Of a stretch of 64,000 nt of DNA, positions 54,301 to 61,560 are shown one piece after another (within the stretch, counting starts at the first letter, position 1; each line of letters begins with the position of its first letter). The DNA lies in contig NZ_JAKZAK010000009.1 in assembly GCF_023156385.1 (NCBI RefSeq), positions 62,001-126,000 of the forward strand, given 5' to 3'. The position numbers were made by a program, and so were the translations under genes. The notes beneath the pieces are model-generated. The model worked only from the letters and a program-made list of their open reading frames with translations, was not told the DNA's origin and made no database searches. This stretch comes from Marinobacter xestospongiae. Its GTDB lineage: Bacteria; Pseudomonadota; Gammaproteobacteria; Pseudomonadales; Oleiphilaceae.

Positions 54301-54672
54301 TTCATACAACGCACCAGGCCACATACCACCTTTGAAAAGGAAGGCTTCAACCCGGCTCGATGCCTGGGCTCGGGTGTCGAACGGGTCCTTGGTCGAGAAC
54401 ACGGTGTAACTGATCGCCGGGTCTTGCGGCAGACCGGTAACGACGGTACGTGCACTACCGAAGCGATCGGTGTTCAGGGTACGTACCGCCAGGAACAGCT
54501 TACGCAGGCGAAACCGGCCCATGGCCCGGTCCTGATCATCTGTATCCGGAAAGACATTGTTCAGCTGGCCATCGACAATTTCATTGCTGGTGGCAGCACC
54601 GCCACCTTCAGGGACATCGTCCATCACCTGGCTGGCCAGGAATTTGATGTTTTCTTCTTGAATCGCTGACAT
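51355..54672 (-). CDS. Large phage tail protein
   Basis: 1105 residues. The N-terminus (SAIQEENIKFLASQVMDDV, ATSNEIVDGQLNNVFPDTD, DRAMGRFRLRKLFLAVRTLN) is typical of long tail-tip proteins in some siphophages and transposable-phage relatives. The remainder is a chain of beta-rich segments (YYGGQYSVADAAVGDQTLNV, TLDYETKALSVTLGALPDVG, LRMLSDVQISGELTVSRAL). A stretch near 52.9-53.1 kb is lower in GC than its surroundings, suggesting mosaic exchange. It starts directly at the stop of the upstream gene. A central-fibre or baseplate role is likely; no enzymatic motif seen. Confidence 0.65.
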   Translation of the reverse strand: MSAIQEENIKFLASQVMDDVPEGGGAATSNEIVDGQLNNVFPDTDDQDRAMGRFRLRKLFLAVRTLNTDRFGSARTVVTGLPQDPAISYTVFSTKDPFDTRAQASSRVEAFLFKGGMWPGALYENHISGMRQVRVIQRVDSELPTIGKTLCLVQNEGQQDEIEQYIRITDVSVSRQTFTTGSGQDFDRWIVTLSLSDRLRHNFDGFSVSMTDSYNYEHGARLRDTTVADATKYYGGQYSVADAAVGDQTLNVESIFNQLVPSAQTETPLVNQPLNPELSIKVSAGSREVDIPQQAHTLARQVTAANRRLNWVETLTVAPAAESLSLSYMAQGNWYTLVDDGSGIIAGSDPAFGSGTLDYETKALSVTLGALPDVGSMVLFTWGSTVHYQRLSGDEATNAPLPEVHGELPDLPVDSATVVFEWKAGGAAKRATCNALGIISGDGEGSVDGTTGRFVLKPYRLPDRGVQLQVQCAKFQPQNPDDVVRISESIPVAPSLVFSQEPEPSTFRLLILVSLYGQKLELSAHIESNEVWVQPMKFGEYHVSRQRIGTIESNIITLERLTCTVLRNSWSSWDSSWSSSANIVSFSAEMATATYVVKDVPKVHADVTHEQTISDLQVALAATEQDRGVANSMEFTVGGRTYQDRAGTVVTDIDPVSGSAMEAGSMDYSRNIATLRYWDGGGNASVSVSSLLTVYGEWTATEGVFRAASSPLKPESLQITGTAMDGEQLTAMSNADGEFVSEYIQGEADYTLGVGSVSFGKWVSDDSLSEEEKAEPWYDPANVDSDGNIYKPRPMLPSTLRYNAVSYRYLPLDADIVGIDAVRLPPDGRVPIYRPGDLVMVMHAQSLPAQSVADGDVVATRPRVAWVRIHDANDNPVNDGYELDRASGEITVTDMASVPMPITIQHTVADLRMLSDVQISGELTVSRALTHNFPAGETVVASCLPHGDRRARVSTVWDQETWNETWTDGLQGREAIASLNVIAHPITVTNEGAETERWALRWRSATQVELIGERIGLVYTGPFSEDIAPINPRTRNEDGSGGVPYLTIPAAANGGGWNTGNVVRINTVGAIADFWIAQGIQQSDVPLGDGLDGCEIHGLGNIDRP

Positions 54673-55071
54673 TTACGGCTCCACAGTGATAAATCGAAAG
54701 GTCGGAATGACGTAGTCTTCTGGTCGGGGGTCGGAGTAATCACACAGCGGTTGGCTGACGTAGGCGTCGCCGTCAAAATGTCGGAAACGCACGGTGTGAG
54801 CCGCTCCGCGGATTGTCAGGGTAAGTGTCTGGTTTGGGGTGCTGAGCCAGACCTTGACCTGAGCTTCTTCACGCATGGGCCACCAACCGCCCCCCTGCTG
54901 CGAAGGTGCCAGGGTGATTGGTCGGCCAAGTTGCCGAACCGCCTCCTGGATGAGGGGTTTGCCAGTGATTCCCCGGGTCATGCTCTGTTCGACCGGAGCC
55001 CAGTGACGGTCGGTCCAGTCCAGATCGTAGGGCAGCTCAAGCGTGGTATTGCCATCTGAGAGCGTGATCAT
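54673..55071 (-). CDS. Tail protein following the tape measure
   Basis: 132 residues, opening MITLSDGNTTLELPYDLDW and with GITGKPLIQEAVRQLGRPITL and HTVRFRHFDGDAYVSQPLCDY. The size and position right after the tape-measure gene correspond to the minor tail proteins that start the tip (gpM-like in lambda), though sequence similarity is not obvious to me. It overlaps the tape-measure stop by four bases. Confidence 0.6.
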   Translation of the reverse strand: MITLSDGNTTLELPYDLDWTDRHWAPVEQSMTRGITGKPLIQEAVRQLGRPITLAPSQQGGGWWPMREEAQVKVWLSTPNQTLTLTIRGAAHTVRFRHFDGDAYVSQPLCDYSDPRPEDYVIPTFRFITVEP

Positions 55072-58000
55072 TGATAGGTACTCCGAGAAGTTTCCAAAGC
55101 CCGCAGAACCGCCGCCTCGTCCTCTTCACGGGCCTGGAAGGTTTCTTTGCCAACTCTGACATTGATTGTCCGCACCGGCTGAGTTGCAGGGCGGGCGGAT
55201 TCGCGGTCATCTTCGCGTCGGGACGGAGGCTGGCGCTGAGGTAATGGGTTATCCCGGTCTTTCTCTGCGGCTTTTCGTTCGCGCTCGCGCTTTTCTTCTT
55301 CAATGCGATTACGCGTTTCCAGGGCATTTATCTTCTCGAGGGTTTCCAGAGCTTCGAGGTAGCGCGCTGCCGCAGCATCCGCCCCCGCATCACGGGCCTC
55401 GTTGAGTTGAGTCAGCAGGCGGTCGCGCTCCGCTTCAAACTGCAAACGCTGCTCTTCCTCCGCGTCACCACGGATGCTTGCCAGCCGCTGACGCATGCTG
55501 TTGAGCGTGCTATCTGCAGAGGAATTCAGGCTATCCAGGCGATTTCGGGCGGATTCAATGGCGCTCTGAAGTCCGTTCAGTCGCTGGCTGTCCAGCACGT
55601 CAAAACGGTTAGCTGCGGTCTCACTCAGGTAGTTCAGGTCGTCCAGGGAATACACGCCCTGATTCACTTTGGCAGTAAGGTTTTCCACTGCAACGGCCTG
55701 GCGCCAGAATTTTTCTTCCACCTCCGCAGCCGCCAAGGCGGTGTCGGCAAACCATGCGCTAAAGCTGGAACGGGACAATCTTCGACGAGCATCAGCTAAT
55801 TCAGCGGTGCGCCGTTCGGCTCTCGCTAGAGCCTCACTTGCATCCTCCGTCTCCTTCACAAACGCGTTGCCACCAGTCTTGCGCTCATACAAATTTCTGG
55901 CAGCGGCGGAAAGCGCGGTAACCTTTTCACGAGCGTTCGTGATTGCCTTCGCGAACGCAGCTCCCCAAGCCTCTCGAAACTTCTGCCGCGCCTCTGCTGC
56001 GGCCTCGGCTGACTCTTTGGTCTTATCCTTGGTCTTGTCGGTTTCCTCGCCAGCTTTCTTGATTGATTCACTGGCTTGGTCAAAGCCGTCTTTGACCTCG
56101 TCGGCGACGCCACTCTGTTCTGTTTGAAGGGACTTGGTTTTGTCCTTGGTCTTGTCGGTTTCCTCGCCAGCTTTCTTGATTGATTCACTGGCCTGGTCAA
56201 AGCCGTCTTTGACCTCGTCGGCGGCGCCACTCTGTTCTGTTTGAAGGGACTGAAACTGTTGCTGCAAGCCCAATGTGGCGGCGCTCCCCTCCAGGGCTCG
56301 CATTCGGGCTTCATCTCCCGTTGCGATCACCGCCTTGGCATAAGCCATGAACGACTCGGCGATCTTCCGCTGAGTCGCTTCGCCACTGTTTGAGATTTCT
56401 TCAAACGATGTTTTGGCCTTATCGGCAGCATCGTTCAGGGCTTTTTGACTGGTCAATCCCAGGTAGTTATAGGCGTTGGCCAGTTCGGTTGCTTTCGTTT
56501 CGGCCTTGTCACTTTCTGTCGCGGTCTTGCCAGTTTCTTCCCCGATCTCTTTGATGGCCTCGCCGGTTTTCTTCGCCTGGGTTGCCGTGTTCTCCAGCTG
56601 TTGTCCTGCCGGCTCAAATGCATCGACAACCCCTTTTCCAGCTTCCAGGGCCTGGCGGCCATACTCCGCCGTCTGCTCGGCAAGATCCGCCGTGGTGCGT
56701 CGGGCGGCATCGGCTTTTGCGCTGATGCCTGTGTAGGTCTCGTCACTGATCGCCCCGACCTTGTTGAGCAGGAAAGCCAGACCTTCAACAGTACTCAACC
56801 ACCCGGCAAACCCGGCCGAGAGAACCGTAAGAAATCCGGCAACAACGGCCTGAATCCCCCGGAATGCGGCGAGTGTGCCGCTGGCACCGGCTTTTACCGT
56901 GCTCCAAAGCGTGCCAAAACCAGAACTCATCGACTCGATGTTGCTAAGGAGACTGACAGCAACCTCCTCTCCCCAGCCGATCAGGCTCTTCAACAGAGCC
57001 ACGAGCTTGTCGCCCGCGTCAGACTGATTGAACAGACCGAGTACTTTCTCAGTCGCATTGCTGAACGCTGGGGCCAGTTCCGCTCCAACCCGACGGGTCA
57101 GCCCCTGGAGCTGCACATCAATCTTGTCGTAGACCTCATTGGAACGTTGTAGCTTGTCCAGCTCTGCGTCTGAGTAGATTGCGCCAACTTCGGATGCCTC
57201 TTTGGCAACGTTTTTGAGGCCTGAGGCGTTGTTCGCCAGCAGTGGCTGCAACCGACCGGCATCGGAAGCCAGCGCTTCAAGCAAGTCGGTTTGCTCGGAT
57301 GCTGGCAGGCCATCAATCGCTTCGGCAAACCGGAGCATTTGGTCTTCAGGCTTCAGGTTCTGAAAATCGGAAACCTTGAGGTTCAGGGATTCCAGAGCCC
57401 TTGCAGCTTCACCGCCACCAGTTGTCGCAAACTCCCTGAGCTTGGAGGTCGCGGTGTGCAGAATGCCCGTCATCTGCTCGCCGCTGAGCCCGACACGGTC
57501 ACCTGCCAGCTTCCAGACCTGCAGGGCTTCGCGGTTCATGCCGAGCGCATTGGCTGATTCGGTGAGCTCTTTGGCCAGCTCTCCCTGAGCCCTGGAGAAC
57601 TTACCCAAAGTCGCAATCGAGGTGATGGTTCCAGCCACCAGTGATCGGGCACCATCAACAAACGACTTGAACCCTCCCCCCAGCTTGCTGATGAAACTGG
57701 AAGAGCTATCGGCTTCATCGCTGAGATCAGAAAGACTGGAAGACGCCGTCTGAGCACTCTCGTCAAACTGGTCGGTTTCCTTTCCCACCTGGGAGAACTT
57801 TGTCTTCAGCTCACCAAGCTTCGTCCCCAGATCGGCGAAGGCTTGCCTGACCAAAGTCTGTTCCGCTGCCAGCTCGTTTGTACTTAGGCCGGTTTCGGCC
57901 ATCACACTTTGCAGCTGCTGCAGTTTTACCTGGCCACTCTGCCAGGCTTTTTCAGTTTCTTTCGCGGCGCTACGGGCAAGCTCGAATTCGGCCCGCAGCA

Positions 58001-58301
58001 GGGCGTTCGGCTCCGTCGCCGCTGCCAGGGCTCGGCCCAATTCTGTCGCTTGCGCCTTCGCCTCAGCCTGGGTGATCGCCAGTTCTCTGACGTTGGACGT
58101 CAGCAGGCTGAACTGGTCGATCAACCCCTGCTGATCCTTCAATTCCTGAAAACGCACAGCCAGTGCAGCCAATTGCTCGTTCGCCGCGCTGGTGTCATAA
58201 CCCAGTGTTCGGATCTCCTCTATCAGTGAGGAAACCGACGCCAGGTCTGTCACGGTCGCATTGATGAGCAGCTCAATTTCTTGATCCGTTACGGTTGCCA
58301 T
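55068..58301 (-). CDS. Tail tape-measure protein
   Basis: 1077 residues from the ATG at 58301, with GGAGAAACA upstream. Long helical and coiled-coil regions rich in Ala, Glu, Lys and Gln, plus a hydrophobic membrane-like stretch (GIQAVVAGFLTVLSAGFAGWL), as expected for a tape measure. Its length sets tail length; by the usual rule of roughly 0.15 nm per residue this predicts a tail of about 160 nm, an estimate only. It contains an internal tandem duplication near residues 684-762. The gene follows an internal terminator. Confidence 0.85.
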   Translation of the reverse strand: MATVTDQEIELLINATVTDLASVSSLIEEIRTLGYDTSAANEQLAALAVRFQELKDQQGLIDQFSLLTSNVRELAITQAEAKAQATELGRALAAATEPNALLRAEFELARSAAKETEKAWQSGQVKLQQLQSVMAETGLSTNELAAEQTLVRQAFADLGTKLGELKTKFSQVGKETDQFDESAQTASSSLSDLSDEADSSSSFISKLGGGFKSFVDGARSLVAGTITSIATLGKFSRAQGELAKELTESANALGMNREALQVWKLAGDRVGLSGEQMTGILHTATSKLREFATTGGGEAARALESLNLKVSDFQNLKPEDQMLRFAEAIDGLPASEQTDLLEALASDAGRLQPLLANNASGLKNVAKEASEVGAIYSDAELDKLQRSNEVYDKIDVQLQGLTRRVGAELAPAFSNATEKVLGLFNQSDAGDKLVALLKSLIGWGEEVAVSLLSNIESMSSGFGTLWSTVKAGASGTLAAFRGIQAVVAGFLTVLSAGFAGWLSTVEGLAFLLNKVGAISDETYTGISAKADAARRTTADLAEQTAEYGRQALEAGKGVVDAFEPAGQQLENTATQAKKTGEAIKEIGEETGKTATESDKAETKATELANAYNYLGLTSQKALNDAADKAKTSFEEISNSGEATQRKIAESFMAYAKAVIATGDEARMRALEGSAATLGLQQQFQSLQTEQSGAADEVKDGFDQASESIKKAGEETDKTKDKTKSLQTEQSGVADEVKDGFDQASESIKKAGEETDKTKDKTKESAEAAAEARQKFREAWGAAFAKAITNAREKVTALSAAARNLYERKTGGNAFVKETEDASEALARAERRTAELADARRRLSRSSFSAWFADTALAAAEVEEKFWRQAVAVENLTAKVNQGVYSLDDLNYLSETAANRFDVLDSQRLNGLQSAIESARNRLDSLNSSADSTLNSMRQRLASIRGDAEEEQRLQFEAERDRLLTQLNEARDAGADAAAARYLEALETLEKINALETRNRIEEEKRERERKAAEKDRDNPLPQRQPPSRREDDRESARPATQPVRTINVRVGKETFQAREEDEAAVLRALETSRSTYQ
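56017..56250 (-). repeat. 117-bp tandem duplication inside the tape-measure gene
   Basis: Two adjacent 117-bp copies, 56017-56133 and 56134-56250, differ at only about four positions. They encode two nearly identical 39-residue segments, each with SLQTEQSG, ADEVKDGFDQASES and IKKAGEETDKTKDKTK. The unit is in frame, so the duplication lengthened the tape measure without disrupting it. Confidence 0.92.
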
Positions 58302-58317
58302 TGTTTCTCCGGGCAAT

Positions 58318-58340
58318 AAAAAGCCCGCTCGAGGCGGGCT
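58318..58340 (-). terminator. Internal terminator ahead of the tape-measure gene
   Basis: AGCCCGC (58322-58328) and GCGGGCT (58334-58340) form a hairpin with a 5-base loop. The minus-strand read continues TTTTTATT. It stands inside the tail operon, only 17 bases before the tape-measure start. Confidence 0.75.
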
Positions 58341-58471
58341 CCAACTGTCATCTGTGGTGATTCGGGTGCCAGTAACGGCACCCTGAGCCAGATACTGAGC
58401 TAGTGGACATGGAATAGATCAGTACGAGATAGGCGGCCCGATGACACGGGTCCGAAAAGACATTAACGGCC

Positions 58472-58636
58472 TTACACCACCTCCCGAATAGTGAGCCGTT
58501 CCACAATCGATTTCGGTAACTCAAGCACCGCCCCAGCCTGATGCACAATGCCCTTGTGTCGGTGCGTCCTTTTCAGCACAACCTGAACAAGGTCGTTGTT
58601 CGCTTTATCGATACTTCCACTTGCGGTCTTGGACAA
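58472..58636 (-). CDS. Small DUF7210-like phage protein between tail tube and tape measure
   Basis: 54 residues from a TTG at 58636, preceded by GGAGG. Too short for routine gene calling. The segment LVQVVLKRTHRHKGIVHQAG followed by VLELPKSIVERL resembles the small DUF7210 family seen in many phages (a metal-like or zinc-ribbon-free beta fold, 'VxLL..H.H.G...G..LELP'). In other siphophages this slot holds the tail-assembly chaperone, which I do not otherwise find here. The 131 bases that follow up to the terminator contain no clear gene. Confidence 0.6.
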   Translation of the reverse strand: MSKTASGSIDKANNDLVQVVLKRTHRHKGIVHQAGAVLELPKSIVERLTIREVV

Positions 58637-58699
58637 AAGAACCTCCTGCTGGATAACCTGGTAGGGGTGAAAAAACGGGCAGGGAACCTACCCGGACGC

Positions 58700-59452
58700 T
58701 CATTCTTCAATCACAACTTCGAACGGCGCATTTTTGCCGGTAGGCGTGACCATGTTGCCCTCCAGAGTGCCAGTGATGAATTCCTGGGAAAGGAGGTTAA
58801 CGGCCTGGTTCGCGGAGAACGCCGCCTCGTAGACAGTGACGTAAGCCGGCTTGTTCGTGACGAGGTTCTTACCATCCATCAGGATCTGCCGCCGTTTGGT
58901 CAGATCGGTTGCGCCGAGATAGCGTTGGCCCTTGGAAGCCAGGGTATCGAAATCTACCGTTACCGCCTCTGCTGCCTCACTATTCAGTGCTCGAATCAGG
59001 CCGGTCACCGGCTCCAGCTCGAAATCTGTTCCCAGAGTAAGTACGGTGCTGTCTGAGTCCTTGGTGACAGTGACCGATGTCTCATCAACATGCGGATACG
59101 GCAGCTTTTGCCACACACCTTCAGCCAGGGTGATCGGCTCAGCGGATACACTCTGGACAGCGGCTTCATAGTCTTCTGCCTTTCCGGCCAGGGCATCAGC
59201 CAGCGTGCTGGAAGCGAGAGAGTCGAAATCAATAGCAACTCGTGGGGCTTCTCCTGGGAGGTTGACCGTATCCAGCGCCTGGCCATAGGAATCCCGCTCA
59301 CGACTGATACGGGTTTTGGCCTCAGGTTTTGGCGGGGTCAGTTCAAATCGGGTGGTGTTGATTGGGCCAATGAAGTCACCGACAACACCGTTCTCCACAT
59401 TGGCAATGTAGATGTTGCCGGCAAAAATCAGGCCTTTGTCTTGATAGCTCAT
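58700..59452 (-). CDS. Major tail tube protein
   Basis: 250 residues. Opening MSYQDKGLIFAGNIYIANVE, followed by RFELTPPKPEAKTRISRERD, is typical of siphophage tail tube proteins; the fold should be a beta-sandwich that stacks as hexamers. GTDFELEPVTGLIRALNSEA and KSRG-type segments agree. GGAGATAAGC before the ATG gives a strong ribosome-binding site that overlaps the upstream stop. A non-contractile tail is implied, since no sheath gene is present. Confidence 0.8.
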   Translation of the reverse strand: MSYQDKGLIFAGNIYIANVENGVVGDFIGPINTTRFELTPPKPEAKTRISRERDSYGQALDTVNLPGEAPRVAIDFDSLASSTLADALAGKAEDYEAAVQSVSAEPITLAEGVWQKLPYPHVDETSVTVTKDSDSTVLTLGTDFELEPVTGLIRALNSEAAEAVTVDFDTLASKGQRYLGATDLTKRRQILMDGKNLVTNKPAYVTVYEAAFSANQAVNLLSQEFITGTLEGNMVTPTGKNAPFEVVIEE

Positions 59453-59454
59453 GC

Positions 59455-59907
59455 TTATCTCCAGTTCCGTTCCGTAAAGGTCACGGTTATAGGTAGGTAA
59501 ATGGGCAGCAAGTCCGTGCCCAGATTGACGTCATCAAGCTGGGCAGGGCCCGTCTTGATGGCGATTGAGGTGCCGTCCAGCTCTATGCTGTCTGGCCGGT
59601 AAAAGGTTCTGTAAATATCTTGTAACAGTCGGTTCTGACGGGATTGGCCGTCTTGCCCTCGTTCGACATACGCAACCACGGTGAATGTTCGGGAATGGTT
59701 TGAGGTTCCGTGGACCTGACGAAGGGATTGGTCAGAGGTATTCTTGATACCCACGAGTGGCATCGGAAGCTGTTGATCCAGAAACAGTTTTGGATCATCC
59801 TCCAGCACTTGAAATATGTTGCTTAAAAAACCGTTATCTGGGCTAATATCGCCAATCAGTGCTCGAAGTTTCTCTAATACAAGCTGGGCGACTGGTTCTT
59901 GGCTCAT
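59455..59907 (-). CDS. Tail terminator-like (gpU-like) protein
   Basis: 150 residues. Alternating helices and strands with LVLEKLRALIGDISPDNGFL, TFTVVAYVERGQDGQSRQNR, LLQDIYRTFYRP and LPIYLPITVTFTERNWR at the end. The last strand pattern (I-x-V-x-F-T-E-R) is common in tail-completion/minor tail proteins of the gpU group that cap the tail end facing the head. It lies 32 bases after the Rz1 gene and two bases before the tail tube gene. This is the first tail gene after the lysis block, with no head genes in between. Confidence 0.65.
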   Translation of the reverse strand: MSQEPVAQLVLEKLRALIGDISPDNGFLSNIFQVLEDDPKLFLDQQLPMPLVGIKNTSDQSLRQVHGTSNHSRTFTVVAYVERGQDGQSRQNRLLQDIYRTFYRPDSIELDGTSIAIKTGPAQLDDVNLGTDLLPIYLPITVTFTERNWR

Positions 59908-59939
59908 GTAGGACCTATATCGTTATAAACTATATTGCT

Positions 59940-60197
59940 TCAATTGGCGTGTGACTTTGACCACTCAATAATTGCCTGTTTATCTTCCTGGCAAGCAAGA
60001 ATGATGGATTTAAGCTGTTCACCCCAAACCGGGCATTCGTCAATTCTTCGGCTTGGCCCCGGTATTTCTCGGGTAATCAGGTACTCTGTGGGAACGTTCA
60101 GACGAATGACTTTTGTTTTTGTCAGATACTGTGTTTCTGCGCATCCGCTCAAAAACAGAATCAGGCCAAAGGTAATCGTCACCACTGCAACGGGCAT
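59940..60197 (-). CDS. o-Spanin Rz1-like lipoprotein
   Basis: 85 residues from the ATG at 60197, six bases after GAGGAG. Lipoprotein signal with LILFLSGCAETQY, Cys near residue 18. It lies almost entirely inside the Rz gene in another frame, the classic Rz/Rz1 embedded arrangement. Rz1 is anchored to the outer membrane and, with Rz, fuses inner and outer membranes in the final lysis step. Proline content is lower than in lambda Rz1. Confidence 0.82.
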   Translation of the reverse strand: MPVAVVTITFGLILFLSGCAETQYLTKTKVIRLNVPTEYLITREIPGPSRRIDECPVWGEQLKSIILACQEDKQAIIEWSKSHAN

Positions 60198-60510
60198 TTC
60201 GCAACTCCTCACGTAACCGATCAGTCACATTTGCAAGTCGTTTACTACGCTCTTTCTCTGAAAGAATCCGTCTCTCTGCTTCCTGATTTCGAAAGCGCAA
60301 CTCTGCACTTAGTTTTTCCAATGCAATTTGGCTCTCCTGATTGGAAACCAATGATTGCCTGAGCGATGATCTGGCCGTTTCAATCTCCGAAACCAAGCCA
60401 TCACGATCAGACAGCAGCCAAAGCACACTCCCTACTAGAACAGATAGAGTTCCCAAAACTCCCAGAAAAATATATATAATGCTTTTCCTAGAAAAGATAT
60501 CCAAAAGCAC
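60040..60510 (-). CDS. i-Spanin Rz-like protein
   Basis: 156 residues from a GTG at 60510. One N-terminal transmembrane helix (SIIYIFLGVLGTLSVLVGSVLWLL) followed by a long coiled coil (LVSEIETARSSLRQSLVSNQ, LEKLSAELRFRNQEAERRIL) and a basic C-terminus: an inner-membrane spanin. The Rz1 gene begins within it. The start shares one base with the holin stop, so holin, Rz and Rz1 are coupled. GC content here is visibly lower than in the chromosome. Confidence 0.83.
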   Translation of the reverse strand: MLLDIFSRKSIIYIFLGVLGTLSVLVGSVLWLLSDRDGLVSEIETARSSLRQSLVSNQESQIALEKLSAELRFRNQEAERRILSEKERSKRLANVTDRLREELRNARCSGDDYLWPDSVFERMRRNTVSDKNKSHSSERSHRVPDYPRNTGAKPKN

Positions 60511-60833
60511 TATTCGATCCTGTTTAAAATTGCTTGCGAAAGCTTGGCTTTCACTTTATCCGCCCCTATATGACCAACCATCGCCCCAACAACGGCTGAC
60601 AACGTATTGGACCAACCCAATAACTCAATACCCAGAAAGTAAGTAACCCACCCAATAAAGCCAGAGCTTGCTAATGCCAGAAAAAAAGCTGACCAGGCCC
60701 ACTCCTGGTTTCCCAGCCTGACCTCTTGAAGGTAGGCAATACCGCCACCAATCACTGCAGCGATAATCGCAACGAAGGCATCCTTATACTCAATAACCTT
60801 TGAAAATATCTCAGCAATCAGTTTCTCGGGCAT
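60510..60833 (-). CDS. Phage holin
   Basis: 107 residues from the ATG at 60833, with CCAGGAG upstream. An amphipathic start (MPEKLIAEIFSKVIEYKD), then three hydrophobic segments (AFVAIIAAVIGGGIAYL, AWSAFFLALASSGFIGWVTYFL, NTLSAVVGAMVGHIGA) and a charged tail. This is the three-helix holin plan. Holins open the inner membrane at a set time so that the lysozyme reaches the wall. It lies between lysozyme and Rz. Confidence 0.82.
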   Translation of the reverse strand: MPEKLIAEIFSKVIEYKDAFVAIIAAVIGGGIAYLQEVRLGNQEWAWSAFFLALASSGFIGWVTYFLGIELLGWSNTLSAVVGAMVGHIGADKVKAKLSQAILNRIE

Positions 60834-60863
60834 ACAAATTTACAACTCCTGGTTAGTTTGAGC

Positions 60864-61325
60864 TTATTTTAAGAATGCATATTTTTCGTACTTCCCGATA
60901 GCTTCAGCACACCGCCCTGACCCCATTTCAGTGTTGTAATGAGCCTTCCAGTAATTCGCAAGTGCCAACGTATCATGGGCGTCAGGCAATGGTTTTGGAA
61001 TCCTGAGATAATGAACCCTTGCCATTGCAGTGGCGTAATATAGATTACCGATAAGATTGCGAGCACCTTCACCTTGCTGCATCACCCTGGAAGCCAAATT
61101 AGGACGGAAAGAAAGATAATTTTTCCAAATATCATCGTGAGTATTCGGCTCCATCTGATAGATTCCCAACGCGGGACCTTCAATCTGCAACAGGAACTCA
61201 CCACAGTGAGATTCTGCCGCTGCCGTTAGCATCAACAACTCTTCTGCCGACTTGGAATACAACTGCAATGAATTCAGAGTCGGCCGAACAATGGCCTCTC
61301 TTAACTGCTTCGAATGTATACTCAT
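60864..61325 (-). CDS. Phage endolysin, lysozyme/transglycosylase-like
   Basis: 153 residues. A lysozyme-like fold is suggested by LLMLTAAAESHCGEFL, with Glu38 as probable catalytic acid, and by GPALGIYQMEPNTHDDIW, the GxYQ motif of lytic transglycosylases. No signal peptide, so it would need the holin to reach the peptidoglycan. The start codon lacks a clear ribosome-binding site; it comes right after a terminator hairpin. First gene of the lysis cassette. Confidence 0.8.
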   Translation of the reverse strand: MSIHSKQLREAIVRPTLNSLQLYSKSAEELLMLTAAAESHCGEFLLQIEGPALGIYQMEPNTHDDIWKNYLSFRPNLASRVMQQGEGARNLIGNLYYATAMARVHYLRIPKPLPDAHDTLALANYWKAHYNTEMGSGRCAEAIGKYEKYAFLK

Positions 61326-61336
61326 ATTTCGGGCAT

Positions 61337-61358
61337 AAAAAAACCCGCCATAGCGGGT
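61337..61358 (-). terminator. Terminator directly upstream of the lysozyme
   Basis: ACCCGC (61343-61348) pairs with GCGGGT (61353-61358). Seven T follow on the minus strand. It ends 12 bases before the lysozyme start, so the lysis genes can only be read through it. Confidence 0.75.
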
Positions 61359-61476
61359 AATAAAATCAATTTAAATTGAGCCAGACAAAGCCCTTCTTCA
61401 ACACCGTTAAATCTCGGATCATTCTGTTGATTGAAGATGCAATGATCAGACTCACGACCAAGTTTCATGCACAAAA

Positions 61477-61509
61477 AAACCCGCAGATACGGCAAAGCAT
61501 CGCGGGTTT
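61477..61509. terminator. Terminator after the Q-like regulator
   Basis: AAACCCGC (61477-61484) pairs with GCGGGTTT (61502-61509) around a 17-base loop, with A and T runs on both sides. It lies 52 bases past the stop of the regulator gene. Confidence 0.65.
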
Positions 61510-61560
61510 CTTGATCATGGAAATAATTATACCTGAAAATGTCGGGAGCGCAACCCTTAC

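Larger units (their letters stand above)
61326..61560 (-). promoter_or_regulatory. Late control region with two terminators and a 14-bp palindrome
   Basis: 235 bases without a gene between the Q-like regulator and the lysozyme. It holds two hairpins (61477-61509 and 61337-61358) and a perfect 14-bp palindrome TCAATTTAAATTGA at 61366-61379. A possible promoter TTGTCT-N17-TTTTAT overlaps the palindrome on the minus strand. Such a promoter-plus-terminator region after a Q-like gene is the layout of a lambda-type late switch. Confidence 0.55.

Noticed and set aside
58348..58548. 66-codon minus-strand frame between the tail tube and tape-measure genes
   Set aside because: It overlaps the better supported 54-codon DUF7210-like gene in another frame and shows no family pattern; no frameshifted tail chaperone could be demonstrated.
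59940..61560. Possible frameshift damage in the overlapping lysis genes
   Set aside because: The overlap is the normal Rz/Rz1 embedded arrangement, with lipoprotein signal and transmembrane anchor both intact.
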